Notes: a model not told the origin generated them from the letters alone. A DNA stretch of 64,000 nucleotides from DAIPKP01 sp964539095 (GCA_964539095.1 CAZIFL010000002.1:124001-188000), one strand, 5' to 3'. Counted from the stretch's first letter, positions 7,929 to 16,177 are shown. Made by a program: numbers and translations.

Positions 7929-9350
7929 TTATTCGTTCTTCCAGAAGGCCCGGTAGGCGTCGAGGCATGCGAGAAGATCCGCCTTGCTCACCAGCTCCCA
8001 AGGGGCGTGCATGGAGAGAAGGCAGGGCCCCATGTCAAGGACATCCATCCCCAGATGGGCCAGATATTTGGCGATGGTGCCGCCCCCTCCCTTATCCACT
8101 TTGCCCAGGCTTGCCACTTGCCAGGGAACCTGATCTGCGTCAAGGCGTTCCAGAATTGTGGCGAGGAACTCTCCTCGTGCCTCGCTCCCCATATACTTTC
8201 CCCGGCTTCCGGAGCCCTTGAGAAAGGCGATGCCGTCCCCCGCCACGGGAAGTTGCCGGGGATCGTAGGCATCTTTGTAGAGGGGGTTCACTCCCGCATC
8301 CACGTCGGCGCTCAGAGCTTCCGAAGCGGCGTAGCTTTTCCGCAAGCTTCCGTAGGAGGGAGCGGGGGTTCCGGTTTTTTCGAAGAGATCCGAGAGAAAG
8401 ATATCCAGCAGAGGCGCCTGGGCTCCCGCCACCCCATCGCTGCCGATCTCCTCCTTATCCACCCCCATAAAGATGGCGGTATACTCCGGATTTTCCAGAG
8501 AGACAAAGGCCTCCCAGCTTAACCAGGCACAGATGCGGTCGTCCAGACCGTAGGCGGTGAGGAGGGCTCCATCCAGCCCCGCACTCCGGGCGGGCCCCGC
8601 AGGCACGAGACAGAGATCTGCTGATACGAGAGATTTCTCCGGAATCCCCCACTTCTTTTCGAGAAGCTCCAGAATCTGGGCCTTCACGTGATCCTTCTCC
8701 GCCTCCAGAAGGGGGCGGTGTCCTGCGATGGCATCGAGATTTTCCCCGAGAATGGTCTCCGAGGCCTTACGTTTTTCCATATCCCTATCGAGATGGGGTT
8801 CGATGTCAGGAATGATAATCACCGGATCCTCGGGAGCTTCGCCTACCGCAAGTCGCAGAGTTTTACCCCCCTGAAGATGTACCTCTCCGTGAAGGGCTAG
8901 GGGGATATTGGTCCACTGATACTTTTTGATCCCCCCGTAGTAGTGGCAGTCGAAGAGGGCGAGCCCCGAATCTTCGTAGAGGGACTGCACCTTGAGATCG
9001 ATTCTTGGGGCATCCAGATGAGATCCGATAAGGCGGAACCCCTCCGCAAGAGGACGGTTGCCTATCTTGGCGGCGAGAAAGGCCCGATTCTTCCAGGGCA
9101 TATAGAGGACATCCCCGGGCTTTGCTGATACGGATTCTTCCAGCGAGGAGCCAATGGCGCGGGCTTTTTCAAGAAGCCAGAGCACCGCCTCGCGCTCGGT
9201 TTTGCAGAGGCTCATAAATGTTCCAAGGGCTTCAGCGCAGGGGTCGAGACGCTCGTCCTTGCCGTAGCGTATCCACGCCTTATGGCGAGGGGTGGGGGTT
9301 TTCTGTTCCTTTTTTGCTTCCGCAGATGGCTGCTGTTCCGGTAAGATCAT
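7929..9350 (-). CDS. M18 family zinc aminopeptidase
   Basis: A 473-residue cytoplasmic metallopeptidase releasing N-terminal residues from peptides, of the length typical for M18. GSHLDAPRID near residue 109 gives the first zinc ligand (H111) and its partner D113; FMGVDKEEIGSDG contains the catalytic Glu pair; SMHAPWELVSKAD near the C-terminus supplies another His ligand. The N-terminal 25 residues are charged and Pro/Lys-rich. ATG (complement 9348-9350) lies behind GGAGGAGG. It is the upstream gene of a two-gene unit with the PLP enzyme. Confidence 0.9.
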   Translation of the reverse strand: MILPEQQPSAEAKKEQKTPTPRHKAWIRYGKDERLDPCAEALGTFMSLCKTEREAVLWLLEKARAIGSSLEESVSAKPGDVLYMPWKNRAFLAAKIGNRPLAEGFRLIGSHLDAPRIDLKVQSLYEDSGLALFDCHYYGGIKKYQWTNIPLALHGEVHLQGGKTLRLAVGEAPEDPVIIIPDIEPHLDRDMEKRKASETILGENLDAIAGHRPLLEAEKDHVKAQILELLEKKWGIPEKSLVSADLCLVPAGPARSAGLDGALLTAYGLDDRICAWLSWEAFVSLENPEYTAIFMGVDKEEIGSDGVAGAQAPLLDIFLSDLFEKTGTPAPSYGSLRKSYAASEALSADVDAGVNPLYKDAYDPRQLPVAGDGIAFLKGSGSRGKYMGSEARGEFLATILERLDADQVPWQVASLGKVDKGGGGTIAKYLAHLGMDVLDMGPCLLSMHAPWELVSKADLLACLDAYRAFWKNE

Positions 9351-9427
9351 GGTAGAAAAGGCCTCCTCCGAGAGAGATGATCCAAAGTTTCTGGGGTACT
9401 GCGCTCCATTGTAGCAAAGAGCATCAA

Positions 9428-9475
9428 AAAATTCCTCTTCTTGCGCACAATCTCACACGCAAAAAGAGGAATTTT
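9428..9475 (-). terminator. Intrinsic terminator of the DapF-like gene
   Basis: The arms AAAATTCCTCTT (9428-9439) and its exact complement (9464-9475) form a 12-bp stem. On the minus strand it is followed by a T-run. It lies 28 bases past the stop of the minus-strand gene ending at 9503 and upstream of the M18 gene. Confidence 0.75.
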
Positions 9476-9502
9476 CACACATTAAAAATTGTTCCTGGGC
9501 TG

Positions 9503-10357
9503 TTACCGGGCGCCGCAGAAAATCTCTTTTTCGAGAACCGTCCCCTTGGAGATGCAGGAAGCCTTGCCGTAGAAGGAAATATGGCGTGCATTCTCTCTCT
9601 GTGAAAAGGAGATGATCTTCTCCCCCGAGGAGGAGGCAATGCGAAGTACGTCCCTCTCCGGGTGGAGTCCGTGGTATACCATGGCACAGGCCACTGCTCC
9701 CTCGGAAGAAGATCTGCTGAGACGGTTTTCCTCGCGTATATATGTGCAGATCTCCAAGCGCCCCTCCTCGTCGGCAGATTCGATAAAACTCACATCTCCT
9801 CCCAGAGGAAAGAGCAGAGGATCGCTGGCGAGCGTCTTTGCCAGGAAGAGAAGTTCCGAGGAGTGGAAGATGCCGGGGTAATCCAGCAGAATCACTCCGT
9901 GAGGGGCCGGAACCTTCAGGGAGTAGAAGCAGAGGTTTTCCGCACCACAGCGGAAAAAGGATGGAGAGAGGGGGGTGTCGAGATTCTCCGAGATGTGCAG
10001 AGCGGTCTTTGTCGGGAAATCCCCCTTCTCGTAACGCACCAAGGCACCTCCGGCAGAAAATGTTCCCGAAGTAAGGGGAATACCCAAAGACCCTGCAAAC
10101 TCCAGAGCACAGATGGCCTCGTCCAGGAGCAGCTCCCCACGGCACCCTTTCTCGGAATAGAAAGCGGTGCTGAAATCGGAGCCTTCCTCCTTCGGAGGGG
10201 AGAGAACGAGAAAACCTCGGATCCCCATACAGGAATAATGAGAGCGGAAGAAGGATGCTTCGCGTGCCAGGATTTCCGCATCGTAGGGGGTGTGATGCGT
10301 ATGGTTATCAAACATGATGTACCGTTTTTCGTTGGTTTCCATAAGGGTAAAGTACAT
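9503..10357 (-). CDS. Divergent DapF-fold protein (epimerase/racemase-like)
   Basis: A 284-residue protein. The start is set by AGGAGG six bases before ATG at complement 10355-10357; an upstream in-frame Met lacks such a site. The order of motifs follows diaminopimelate epimerase: MGIRGFLVLSPPKEEGSDF matches the GADGLL...P...D segment, FYSEKGCRGELLLDEAICAL the FNADG...MCGNG region, and EGAVACAM the GTGACA region. The first catalytic Cys position appears to be Leu here, whereas the second Cys is kept. It may be inactive or act on another substrate (DapF relatives include amino-acid racemases). It has its own terminator and an upstream hairpin. Confidence 0.6.
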   Translation of the reverse strand: MYFTLMETNEKRYIMFDNHTHHTPYDAEILAREASFFRSHYSCMGIRGFLVLSPPKEEGSDFSTAFYSEKGCRGELLLDEAICALEFAGSLGIPLTSGTFSAGGALVRYEKGDFPTKTALHISENLDTPLSPSFFRCGAENLCFYSLKVPAPHGVILLDYPGIFHSSELLFLAKTLASDPLLFPLGGDVSFIESADEEGRLEICTYIREENRLSRSSSEGAVACAMVYHGLHPERDVLRIASSSGEKIISFSQRENARHISFYGKASCISKGTVLEKEIFCGAR

Positions 10358-10369
10358 GGGAATCCTCCT

Positions 10370-10391
10370 TTCCAGAAATGTTTTTCTGGAA
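10370..10391 (-). promoter_or_regulatory. Hairpin abutting the Shine-Dalgarno of the DapF-like gene
   Basis: TTCCAGAAA (10370-10378) and its complement (10383-10391) form a 9-bp stem with a 4-base loop in the minus-strand leader. The stem ends next to the AGGAGG of the DapF-like gene. It could be an operator or a translational control element. The next 110 bases upstream (10392-10500) are AT-rich and hold no gene. Confidence 0.35.
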
Positions 10392-10595
10392 TATGTATCG
10401 GATAAAAAACTCAAATAATTACTATTTAAAAACGGTGAGGATATATTTTTTCTTTTTTTTCACCTAAAAAATACCTCCGTGTACTATACGAGAAAAGAGT
10501 AGGGAATGTCAAGCACAGGAAAAGCTCATTTCCTTGAGCCTCGGGGGGGCCTCTTTATTTCCACAAAAACGAAAGGAATAATGCGAGGAGGGACG

Positions 10596-10703
10596 ATGTT
10601 GTACGCATATCAGAAAAATTTCCTTCTTTCTGCTTCCTATCACCCCTTAGGACCTCTCAATGACATTGTACTTCGTGCCAAAATCCCCTATACTTCTCAA
10701 TAA
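10596..10703 (+). CDS. Possible 35-residue small ORF
   Basis: A short reading frame beginning MLYAYQKNFLLSAS, with GAGGAGG about four bases before ATG 10596. No homologue is recognised. Its last 38 bases overlap the promoter of the candidate RNA at 10701, and its stop codon is immediately followed by that RNA's closing stem. It may be a genuine small peptide or chance. The 180 bases upstream show no other gene. Confidence 0.2.
   Translation: MLYAYQKNFLLSASYHPLGPLNDIVLRAKIPYTSQ
10666..10694 (+). promoter_or_regulatory. Sigma-70 promoter of the candidate structured RNA
   Basis: TTGTAC (10666-10671), a 17-base spacer and TATACT (10689-10694) make a good housekeeping promoter. Transcription should begin near 10701-10704, exactly where the closing stem of the predicted RNA begins. 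Confidence 0.6.
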
Positions 10704-11070
10704 GAGCTTCGCCCTCCCCAGCAAAGTGGTTTTCGGGTTTGTGCCTCTCCGGCGGGTCAGTGCCGGGCGAGGTGTTTCGGACAAGCTGTAGAACCATCGG
10801 ACGAAAGACCGAAATGGCGGCAGGGGTTTCCTTGTGGAGTAGCTTTTTTGTGTAACAGAGGAGACCTGCGAGGCAGCAAGTGGCAAGTAACAGTATGTGG
10901 CGTCTGAGGTAAGGGTTTCACCGAAGTTGCAGCAGAAATGAAGAAGTATTGCGTAGAAGCAGGTGATTTTCTGGAAAGTGTAGAAACAGTATTTCCGGAG
11001 GGCGAAGCTCCTCGCAACAAACTGTATTGATTCCGGGTCGGGAAGCCAAAGGTTTCCCGACCTTTTCTTG
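10701..11070 (+). ncRNA. Candidate structured non-coding RNA of unknown family
   Basis: The interval has no convincing gene on either strand, but three signals align. A promoter ends just upstream. GAGCTTCGCCCTCC (10704-10717) is exactly complementary to 10997-11010, giving a 14-bp stem that closes about 307 bases. An intrinsic terminator follows at 11036-11066. Inside, further stems can be drawn, for example CCTC/CCGGC at about 10744-10753 with GCCGG/GAGG at about 10762-10772, and CCATCGG with CCGAAATGG at about 10794-10817. The hallmark sequences of RNase P RNA, tmRNA, SRP RNA and 6S RNA were looked for and not seen. An alternative is a small non-autonomous element with 14-bp inverted ends, though no target duplication is visible. 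The next 220 bases (11071-11290) hold no recognised gene. Confidence 0.5.
11036..11066 (+). terminator. Intrinsic terminator after the candidate RNA
   Basis: GGTCGGGAA (11036-11044) pairs with TTCCCGACC (11054-11062). The stem extends through GCC/GGT to 12 bp around an AAA loop and is followed by TTTT. No other plus-strand gene lies upstream, so it supports transcription of the candidate RNA. Confidence 0.8.
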
Positions 11071-11308
11071 TTGTCTTCTCTCCCCTTAGATAGAGGGCTT
11101 GAAAGATCACGAGGTGTCGGGGTGCCTGATAGCAGGGGCTCTTGTCTTCTCGTTACGGGTGTGAGATTGTGAAGGGCAGATCGTTCATGCAATCTTGGCA
11201 ATGCTTCCTAATAAAGATCATGGTATACGATAGTACGGGTTTTGCATTGCATGGGATACAGCGTGCTTCAGTTCTTTCCTGAACTCAGTTTTGAGAGGAG
11301 ATGACGGT

Positions 11309-12499
11309 ATGGAGAAGGTTCGGCGCGTTCCTCTGGAGCGTCTTGGGTCCTGCGAAGGAGTTCTCGCCGAGGATGTCATGTCCTCGGATGGAAGGGTTTG
11401 TCTGCTTCCCAAGGGGACAAATCTCTCCTTTGATGCGGTGCGCCGTTCTCTCCCCCTCGTGATGCGCCAGCTCCGGCGGCGAGGGATCGAAACTCTTCTC
11501 GTGAGCCATGAAGAGGAATACTCTCTTGATGCGATTCAGAAGATAATGAAGCAGATGAAACTCCCCTTTTCGAAAGAGCTGGATCGCTCTCTGACAAGCC
11601 AGGCAGTCTCGCAGGTAGAGAGCGTTTACGAGCGTATCGCTGCCACAGGGGTGGTGGATGAAAAGGATTTTTCTGCCCTGGTGGAAACCGGAAGGGTTCT
11701 CGCTCAGGAGGTAGGGAAGGTTCCTCAAGTTCTTCTCTCTCTTTCGGATATCCGCTCCTTCGATGAGTACACCTATGTTCACTCCCTCAACGTTGCCCTT
11801 CTTGCGGGGTTCATCGCAAAGAAGATACAACCCGAAACCCCCGAACTCGTGGAGATTGTTACGGTGGGCGGGTTGCTCCACGACCTTGGAAAGACCCGGA
11901 TCCCCAGGGCAATTTTAAATAAGCCGGGTCCTCTCTCGCAAAAAGAGTTTCTCGCTGTTCAGGATCACCCCGCCGCGGGGGAGTTCCTTGCCCGCCGCGG
12001 CGGGGTGGAGAATCCCCAAATTCTCTCGTTCATCCGCCACCATCACGAACGATGGAATGGAGATGGGTATCCCGATAAGCTCCGGGGAGAGACTATCCCG
12101 GTCGCTTCCCGAGTAGCTGCGGTAGCAGATGTTTTCGATGCCCTCACCACCAAACGGGTGTACAAGGATGCCTATCACAATGCCCGGGCTCTCCAGATGA
12201 TTATTGAGAACACAGGAACCCATTTCGAAAAGAGTATCGTCCGCATTCTTTTGAGTTCGATAGGACTCTACCCTCCGGGATCGGTGGTAGAGATGAACGA
12301 CGGTTCTGCCGGGGTTGTTGTGGGGGTTCGGGAAAAGGATCTCTTCCGTCCTCAGGTACTGCTCCAGTCTGATCCCGAGGGGACTTCCTACCAGGAACCC
12401 CGGATCCTTGATCTTCACGAAAGCGGTCCGGGACTTTTCATTTCCAAGGTTGTGGGGACAGCCAAAAAACGCTCTCTTCAGCCCGCCCTGGTTCCCTAA
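11309..12499 (+). CDS. HD-GYP domain protein, paralogue 1
   Basis: A 396-residue cytoplasmic protein predicted to hydrolyse cyclic di-GMP. An N-terminal DUF3391-like region (about 1-130) precedes the HD-GYP domain (about 145-330) with HSLN, LLHDLGK, HHERWNGDGYP and DVFDALTTKR. A C-terminal region of about 70 residues contains LYPPGSVVEMNDG. ATG 11309 follows AGGAG by eight bases; a TTG 18 bases upstream in frame is less likely. A closely similar protein of identical length is encoded at 18474-19664, and the two bracket the citrate-type two-component system and TCT transporter. Confidence 0.9.
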   Translation: MEKVRRVPLERLGSCEGVLAEDVMSSDGRVCLLPKGTNLSFDAVRRSLPLVMRQLRRRGIETLLVSHEEEYSLDAIQKIMKQMKLPFSKELDRSLTSQAVSQVESVYERIAATGVVDEKDFSALVETGRVLAQEVGKVPQVLLSLSDIRSFDEYTYVHSLNVALLAGFIAKKIQPETPELVEIVTVGGLLHDLGKTRIPRAILNKPGPLSQKEFLAVQDHPAAGEFLARRGGVENPQILSFIRHHHERWNGDGYPDKLRGETIPVASRVAAVADVFDALTTKRVYKDAYHNARALQMIIENTGTHFEKSIVRILLSSIGLYPPGSVVEMNDGSAGVVVGVREKDLFRPQVLLQSDPEGTSYQEPRILDLHESGPGLFISKVVGTAKKRSLQPALVP

Positions 12500-12537
12500 A
12501 ACCGAGTTCTTCCCATGACTGTCCCTCGGTTTTTTTA
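12498..12537 (+). terminator. Terminator-like hairpin overlapping the kinase start codon
   Basis: AAAACCGAG (12498-12506) pairs with CTCGGTTTT (12525-12533) and is followed by further T residues. It begins on the last base of the HD-GYP gene. Its 18-base loop contains the histidine kinase start codon (12515), so it can terminate the upstream transcript or mask initiation of the next gene. Confidence 0.6.
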
Positions 12538-14104
12538 TTTTCTCTCCCGTATTCCTCTCTGGGTGCAGATTTTTTCCATAGCGGGGCTTGCCTCCCTTCT
12601 CGGAGTGGGGGCGGTGGGGGGCATGGCTTCCCGGATGATCTCTGCCCAGGTGGAGGAGCACCTGGGAGAGCATGTGATGAGCCTCTCCTGGACGATTGCC
12701 CAGATGCCCATGGTTCAGCAGAGTCTTGCCGGGCGGGGGGATGATTCGGATCTGCGTAAGCTTCTCGAGGCTATCCGTAAGAAGGCGGGGGTAGCTTTCA
12801 TTGTCCCCGTGAAAAGCGGAGAAAGGGATGCCTCCGCGGGGGTAGCCCCCTCCAGGGGAAGGGTCCTGGGAAATGGAGAGGCCTACCTCGCCCGGGGGGC
12901 AGGCCCTCTGGGGCCTTCTCTGAGGGCGCTTGCACCGGTGATGTGGCAGGGGCGTCAGGTGGGCGCTGTCTCTGTGGGGGTGCTCGCTGAGGACGTTCGG
13001 GCCGCTCTTCGGGAACTCTCCCGCAAGCTGGGGGTGGCCTTGATAGTTGGACTCTCTCTTGCTCTCGCCGGGGCGGTTCTTGTGGCGTGGAACGTGAAGC
13101 GAAGCCTTTGGGGGCTTGAACCCGAGGAGATCGGACGCCTTTATGGAGAGCGGGAGAGCATGCTGGAATCCATCAAAGAGGGAATCCTTGCGGTGGACCA
13201 CCGAGGACGGATAACCCTGTTGAATAGCTCCGCCCGAGAGCTTGTACGGGTTTCCGGAGATGTCCGGGGGGAGCCGGTGGAGCTTTTCCTTCCGGATACG
13301 CGGCTTCCTGAAGTTCTCCGCACCGGAAAGCCTGAGTTTGATATGGAAATGCTTCTGCGGGGTATCCGGGTGATGACGAACCGTATCCCCATACGTCTTC
13401 GGGGCAAGGTTGTCGGAGCGGTGGCGAGTTTTCGAGACATGACGGAAATTCAAGCCCTTGCTGAAGAAGTTACGGGAGTAAAGGTCTATCTGGAGGCCCT
13501 TCGGGTGCAGCATCATGAATTTCGCAACAAGCTCCAGACCATTTCCGGGCTTGTGCAGCTCGGAGAGGCCGACCGGGTGCTTGATTTTATCGACGAAGTC
13601 CTGGATGGGCAGGACGCTCTGGCCTCCATGGTGACGGAGCGGATTAAAAATCCCGAAGTGGGGGGGATTCTTCTCGCCAAAATGGGGAGGGCTCGGGAGC
13701 TGGGAATTGCCTTTGTTCTGGACTCCCGTAGCTTCTGTGGCCGGGATCCCGGAGTTCCCTCCCAGACCCTGGTGGTGATTCTCGGCAATCTTCTTGATAA
13801 CGCCATGGAGGCGGTACGTTTTCTTTGTCAGGAGAGGCGCACTCTTCGCGTCTTGCTCCGCGATGATCCTGCAACTATCCTGATCCAAGTGGAGGATGCG
13901 GGAGCAGGTATCCCCCGAGAGATGAAGCAGACAATTTTTGAACGGGGATTTTCCACCAAGCAGGGGGAAGAGGCCCGAGGATACGGGCTGTACACGGTGC
14001 AAACCCTTGTGGATGCGCAAGGTGGGGAGGTGGAGCTGCAACCGTCCGAAGAAGGAAAGACTCTCTTCACCGTGAAGCTGCCCAAAAAAGAGGAGAACCT
14101 ATGA
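12515..14104 (+). CDS. Sensor histidine kinase, CitA/DcuS type
   Basis: A 529-residue membrane kinase. It has a transmembrane segment (about 15-38), a periplasmic ligand domain (about 40-170), a second membrane segment (about 172-195), a PAS domain (about 210-320), the phosphoacceptor His334 in QHHEFRNKLQ, and an ATPase domain with GNLLDNAMEA, DAGAGI and a glycine-rich GYGLY. The HEFRNKL motif is diagnostic of the citrate/C4-dicarboxylate family. Its stop overlaps the response regulator start (ATGA), and the TctCBA uptake genes follow, so it probably senses a carboxylate carried by that transporter. No clear ribosome site precedes ATG 12515, which lies in a hairpin loop. Confidence 0.9.
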   Translation: MTVPRFFYFLSRIPLWVQIFSIAGLASLLGVGAVGGMASRMISAQVEEHLGEHVMSLSWTIAQMPMVQQSLAGRGDDSDLRKLLEAIRKKAGVAFIVPVKSGERDASAGVAPSRGRVLGNGEAYLARGAGPLGPSLRALAPVMWQGRQVGAVSVGVLAEDVRAALRELSRKLGVALIVGLSLALAGAVLVAWNVKRSLWGLEPEEIGRLYGERESMLESIKEGILAVDHRGRITLLNSSARELVRVSGDVRGEPVELFLPDTRLPEVLRTGKPEFDMEMLLRGIRVMTNRIPIRLRGKVVGAVASFRDMTEIQALAEEVTGVKVYLEALRVQHHEFRNKLQTISGLVQLGEADRVLDFIDEVLDGQDALASMVTERIKNPEVGGILLAKMGRARELGIAFVLDSRSFCGRDPGVPSQTLVVILGNLLDNAMEAVRFLCQERRTLRVLLRDDPATILIQVEDAGAGIPREMKQTIFERGFSTKQGEEARGYGLYTVQTLVDAQGGEVELQPSEEGKTLFTVKLPKKEENL

Positions 14105-14784
14105 GATTTCTGGATGTGCTTATCGTGGAGGATGATCCCATGGTGGTGGAAATTCACCGCCGTTGCATCCAGCAGGTGCCGGGATACAAGGTGGTGGCTG
14201 CTGCGGGAACCGGAGAGAAGGCCCTGGAGCTTTTAGAGAAGATTCCTGCGGATCTTCTGATTCTCGATATTTTCATGCCTGGCCTTGGAGGAATCGATAC
14301 GCTGCGAATCCTCCGGGAGCGGGGAATTCCCCTTGATGTGATAGTGGTCTCTGCGGCCAACGATGTGACTACCGTACATGAAGTAATGCGGGGAGGAGCC
14401 TTCGATTATATCGTCAAGCCTTTCCGTTTTGAGCGCATGCACGAGACCTTGCGTTCCTACAGGGCCATGCGGGAAAAGCTAAAATCTCGGGAGGAGGCAT
14501 ACAGGCAGGAGGAGATCGACTCCCTCTACCGTATGAAACATGCCCGCACCCGGCAGTTGGGGGAGCTTCCCAAGGGATTAAGCTCTGGCACCTTGGAGCA
14601 TCTGCTGGAGGTTCTGAAGGGGCGGGAAATTCCCATGGCAGCGGAAGATATTGCCCGAGAAGCGGGGATAGCCCGGGTTACTGCCCGGCGCTATCTCGAA
14701 TATCTGGTGGGTGCGGGGAAGGTTTCCTTGCAGCGGGAGTACCAGGAGGTAGGGAGGCCTAAAAACCTCTATCGCCTTCAGTGA
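14101..14784 (+). CDS. Response regulator, CitB/DcuR type
   Basis: A 227-residue partner of the upstream kinase. The receiver domain (about 5-120) has the acidic pair EDD, the phosphoacceptor D56 in LILDIFMP and the lysine in IVKPF. A linker leads to a C-terminal helix-turn-helix (about 165-225) with IAREAGIARVTARRYLEYL and VGRPKNLYRL, typical of CitB/DcuR/DctR regulators. It is translationally coupled to the kinase by a 4-base overlap. The likely target is the promoter at 14913-14940 ahead of tctC, which carries a small palindrome. Confidence 0.9.
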   Translation: MRFLDVLIVEDDPMVVEIHRRCIQQVPGYKVVAAAGTGEKALELLEKIPADLLILDIFMPGLGGIDTLRILRERGIPLDVIVVSAANDVTTVHEVMRGGAFDYIVKPFRFERMHETLRSYRAMREKLKSREEAYRQEEIDSLYRMKHARTRQLGELPKGLSSGTLEHLLEVLKGREIPMAAEDIAREAGIARVTARRYLEYLVGAGKVSLQREYQEVGRPKNLYRLQ

Positions 14785-14824
14785 GAGAAACTTCTGTTCT
14801 TTATTGTTTATGAGACTCCTTTGG

Positions 14825-14853
14825 AGAGCCTTGCAAGAAGGGGCTCTTTTTTT
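14825..14853 (+). terminator. Intrinsic terminator after the response regulator
   Basis: AGAGCC (14825-14830) and GGCTCT (14842-14847) form a stem followed directly by a run of T. It separates the two-component operon from the tct genes. Confidence 0.7.
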
Positions 14854-14909
14854 GTCTCTTTTTTCAGGGCGAGACCAAAAAGATACCACAATGATTTTTA
14901 CCACCAAAT

Positions 14910-14940
14910 GTCTTGTAAAAGACGGAATTGTCAGTACAAT
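14910..14940 (+). promoter_or_regulatory. Promoter and putative operator of the tct operon
   Basis: TTGTAA (14913-14918) and TACAAT (14935-14940) are 16 bases apart and make a good sigma-70 promoter for tctC. The palindrome GTCTT-gtaa-AAGAC (14910-14923) overlaps the -35 element and may be a regulator binding site. No gene is seen between the upstream terminator and tctC. Confidence 0.55.
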
Positions 14941-15063
14941 GCGAGGCCGAAGGATATGAAGGCGTTGCTCTCTTCATTAGGAGAGAGTGCGGTTTCGCTG
15001 CATCAAGGCGTGTGATGGTTGTTGGGAAAGCAGAAGTTTTCAAATCTTGAAGGAGGATGGATC

Positions 15064-16053
15064 ATGAAAAAGTACTGGTTGCGCATGGGAAGCATTCTTT
15101 TGGTGGCGATTTTTCTGGGGTGTGCCGGAGGAGCCCTTGCTGCAGAGTGGGAACCTAACCGTCCTGTGGAGATCGTGGCCCCCGCAGGCCCTGGAGGCGG
15201 ATGGGACCGTCAGGCCCGGATCGTTCAGAGGATTGCCAAGGAGAAGGGGCTTTTGGATAAGCCCATTCTCGTAAGCAACAAACCCGGCGGCGGCGGTGCC
15301 ACAGGTTGGACCTACCTCAAGGGCAAGGCGGGACGTGGGGAGTATCTTGCCTGTACCTCCAGCCTCCTCCTTCTCAACAACATCCTTGGCAAAAGCGAGC
15401 TTATGTTCAACGACTTTACCCCCATTGCGGCTATGCAGACCGAGTGGGAAGTGGTGGCGGTGAAGAGTGATGCTCCCTGGAAGGATCTGAAGGAATTTCT
15501 TGATGCTCTTCGGGAAGATCCCGGCTCCATTCCCATCGGCGTAGGTCCCTCTCTTGGAAATGATGATCACGTGCAGCTCCTCATGCTCACCGCCAAGGCT
15601 GATATCGATCCCGCCGCATTGCGGTTTGTCGTCTATCCCAGTACTGCCGCCACTATGCTCCCCGCCCTCATGGGAGACCATGTCAAGGCTATTACCACGA
15701 GCTACGGTGAGGCCCTGGAGCAGGTGAAGGCGGGAAATATTCGCTTCCTTGGGGTCTCTGCTCCCGAGCGGGTGCCCTCTACTCCAGATGTCCCCACCTA
15801 TCGTGAACAGGGATACGACGTGGTCTTCGGCCACTGGCGGGGGATCATCGGGGCTCCCGATATGACTCCCGAGATGAAGGCCTTCTGGGGGAATTTCTTT
15901 AAGGAAGTAGTGGAGAGCGATACCTACAAGCAGGCTATGGAGACCGAAGGCCTGGAGCCTTTCTTCCTGGATCCTGACGAATATTACGATTTCCTTGCGG
16001 AGCAGTACGAGGTCAATAAAGACCTGCTCCAGAAGGTAGGGCTTGCGAAGTAG
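15064..16053 (+). CDS. tctC: Tripartite tricarboxylate transporter, substrate-binding protein TctC
   Basis: A 329-residue secreted binding protein of the TTT/Bug family. ATG 15064 follows AAGGAGG by seven bases; an upstream in-frame start has no site. The signal peptide is MKKYWLRMGSILLVAIFLG followed by cleavage near ALAA. Mature features match the family: RPVEIVAPAGPGGGWD, ...KPGGGGATGWTYL and a C-terminal FGHWRGIIGAPDM. It delivers a carboxylate (citrate-like, exact ligand unknown) to TctBA. A strong hairpin after the gene probably allows more TctC than TctBA to be made. Confidence 0.92.
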   Translation: MKKYWLRMGSILLVAIFLGCAGGALAAEWEPNRPVEIVAPAGPGGGWDRQARIVQRIAKEKGLLDKPILVSNKPGGGGATGWTYLKGKAGRGEYLACTSSLLLLNNILGKSELMFNDFTPIAAMQTEWEVVAVKSDAPWKDLKEFLDALREDPGSIPIGVGPSLGNDDHVQLLMLTAKADIDPAALRFVVYPSTAATMLPALMGDHVKAITTSYGEALEQVKAGNIRFLGVSAPERVPSTPDVPTYREQGYDVVFGHWRGIIGAPDMTPEMKAFWGNFFKEVVESDTYKQAMETEGLEPFFLDPDEYYDFLAEQYEVNKDLLQKVGLAK

Positions 16054-16111
16054 CTCCTTGAAAAAGATTCTTTCGGCTCTGAATGCATCCGGAAGAAGAG
16101 TGCACGTTTTT

Positions 16112-16143
16112 GGGAAGAGGCTCTTCGGGGCCTCTTCCCTTTT
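16112..16143 (+). terminator. Attenuator or mRNA-stabilising hairpin between tctC and tctB
   Basis: GGGAAGAGGC (16112-16121) pairs perfectly with 16130-16139 over 10 bp and is followed by TTTTC. It lies inside the operon, so partial read-through would favour the binding protein over the membrane subunits. Confidence 0.65.
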
Positions 16144-16177
16144 CAAAATTTTTGAAAATTGAGAGGAGTTGAAGCCA

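Noticed and set aside
10860..11030. TGA at 10905 within a plus-strand frame, considered as selenocysteine
   Set aside because: There is no start codon with a ribosome site upstream and no family resemblance to selenoproteins such as GrdA; the frame looks incidental to an RNA gene.
10647..11201. Minus-strand open frame of 184 codons over the candidate RNA
   Set aside because: No ribosome site, no recognisable domain, and it spans a terminator and both arms of the closing stem; the RNA reading explains more.
11915..14041. Minus-strand open frame of 708 codons
   Set aside because: Antisense to the HD-GYP and kinase genes; low-complexity translation and no start site.
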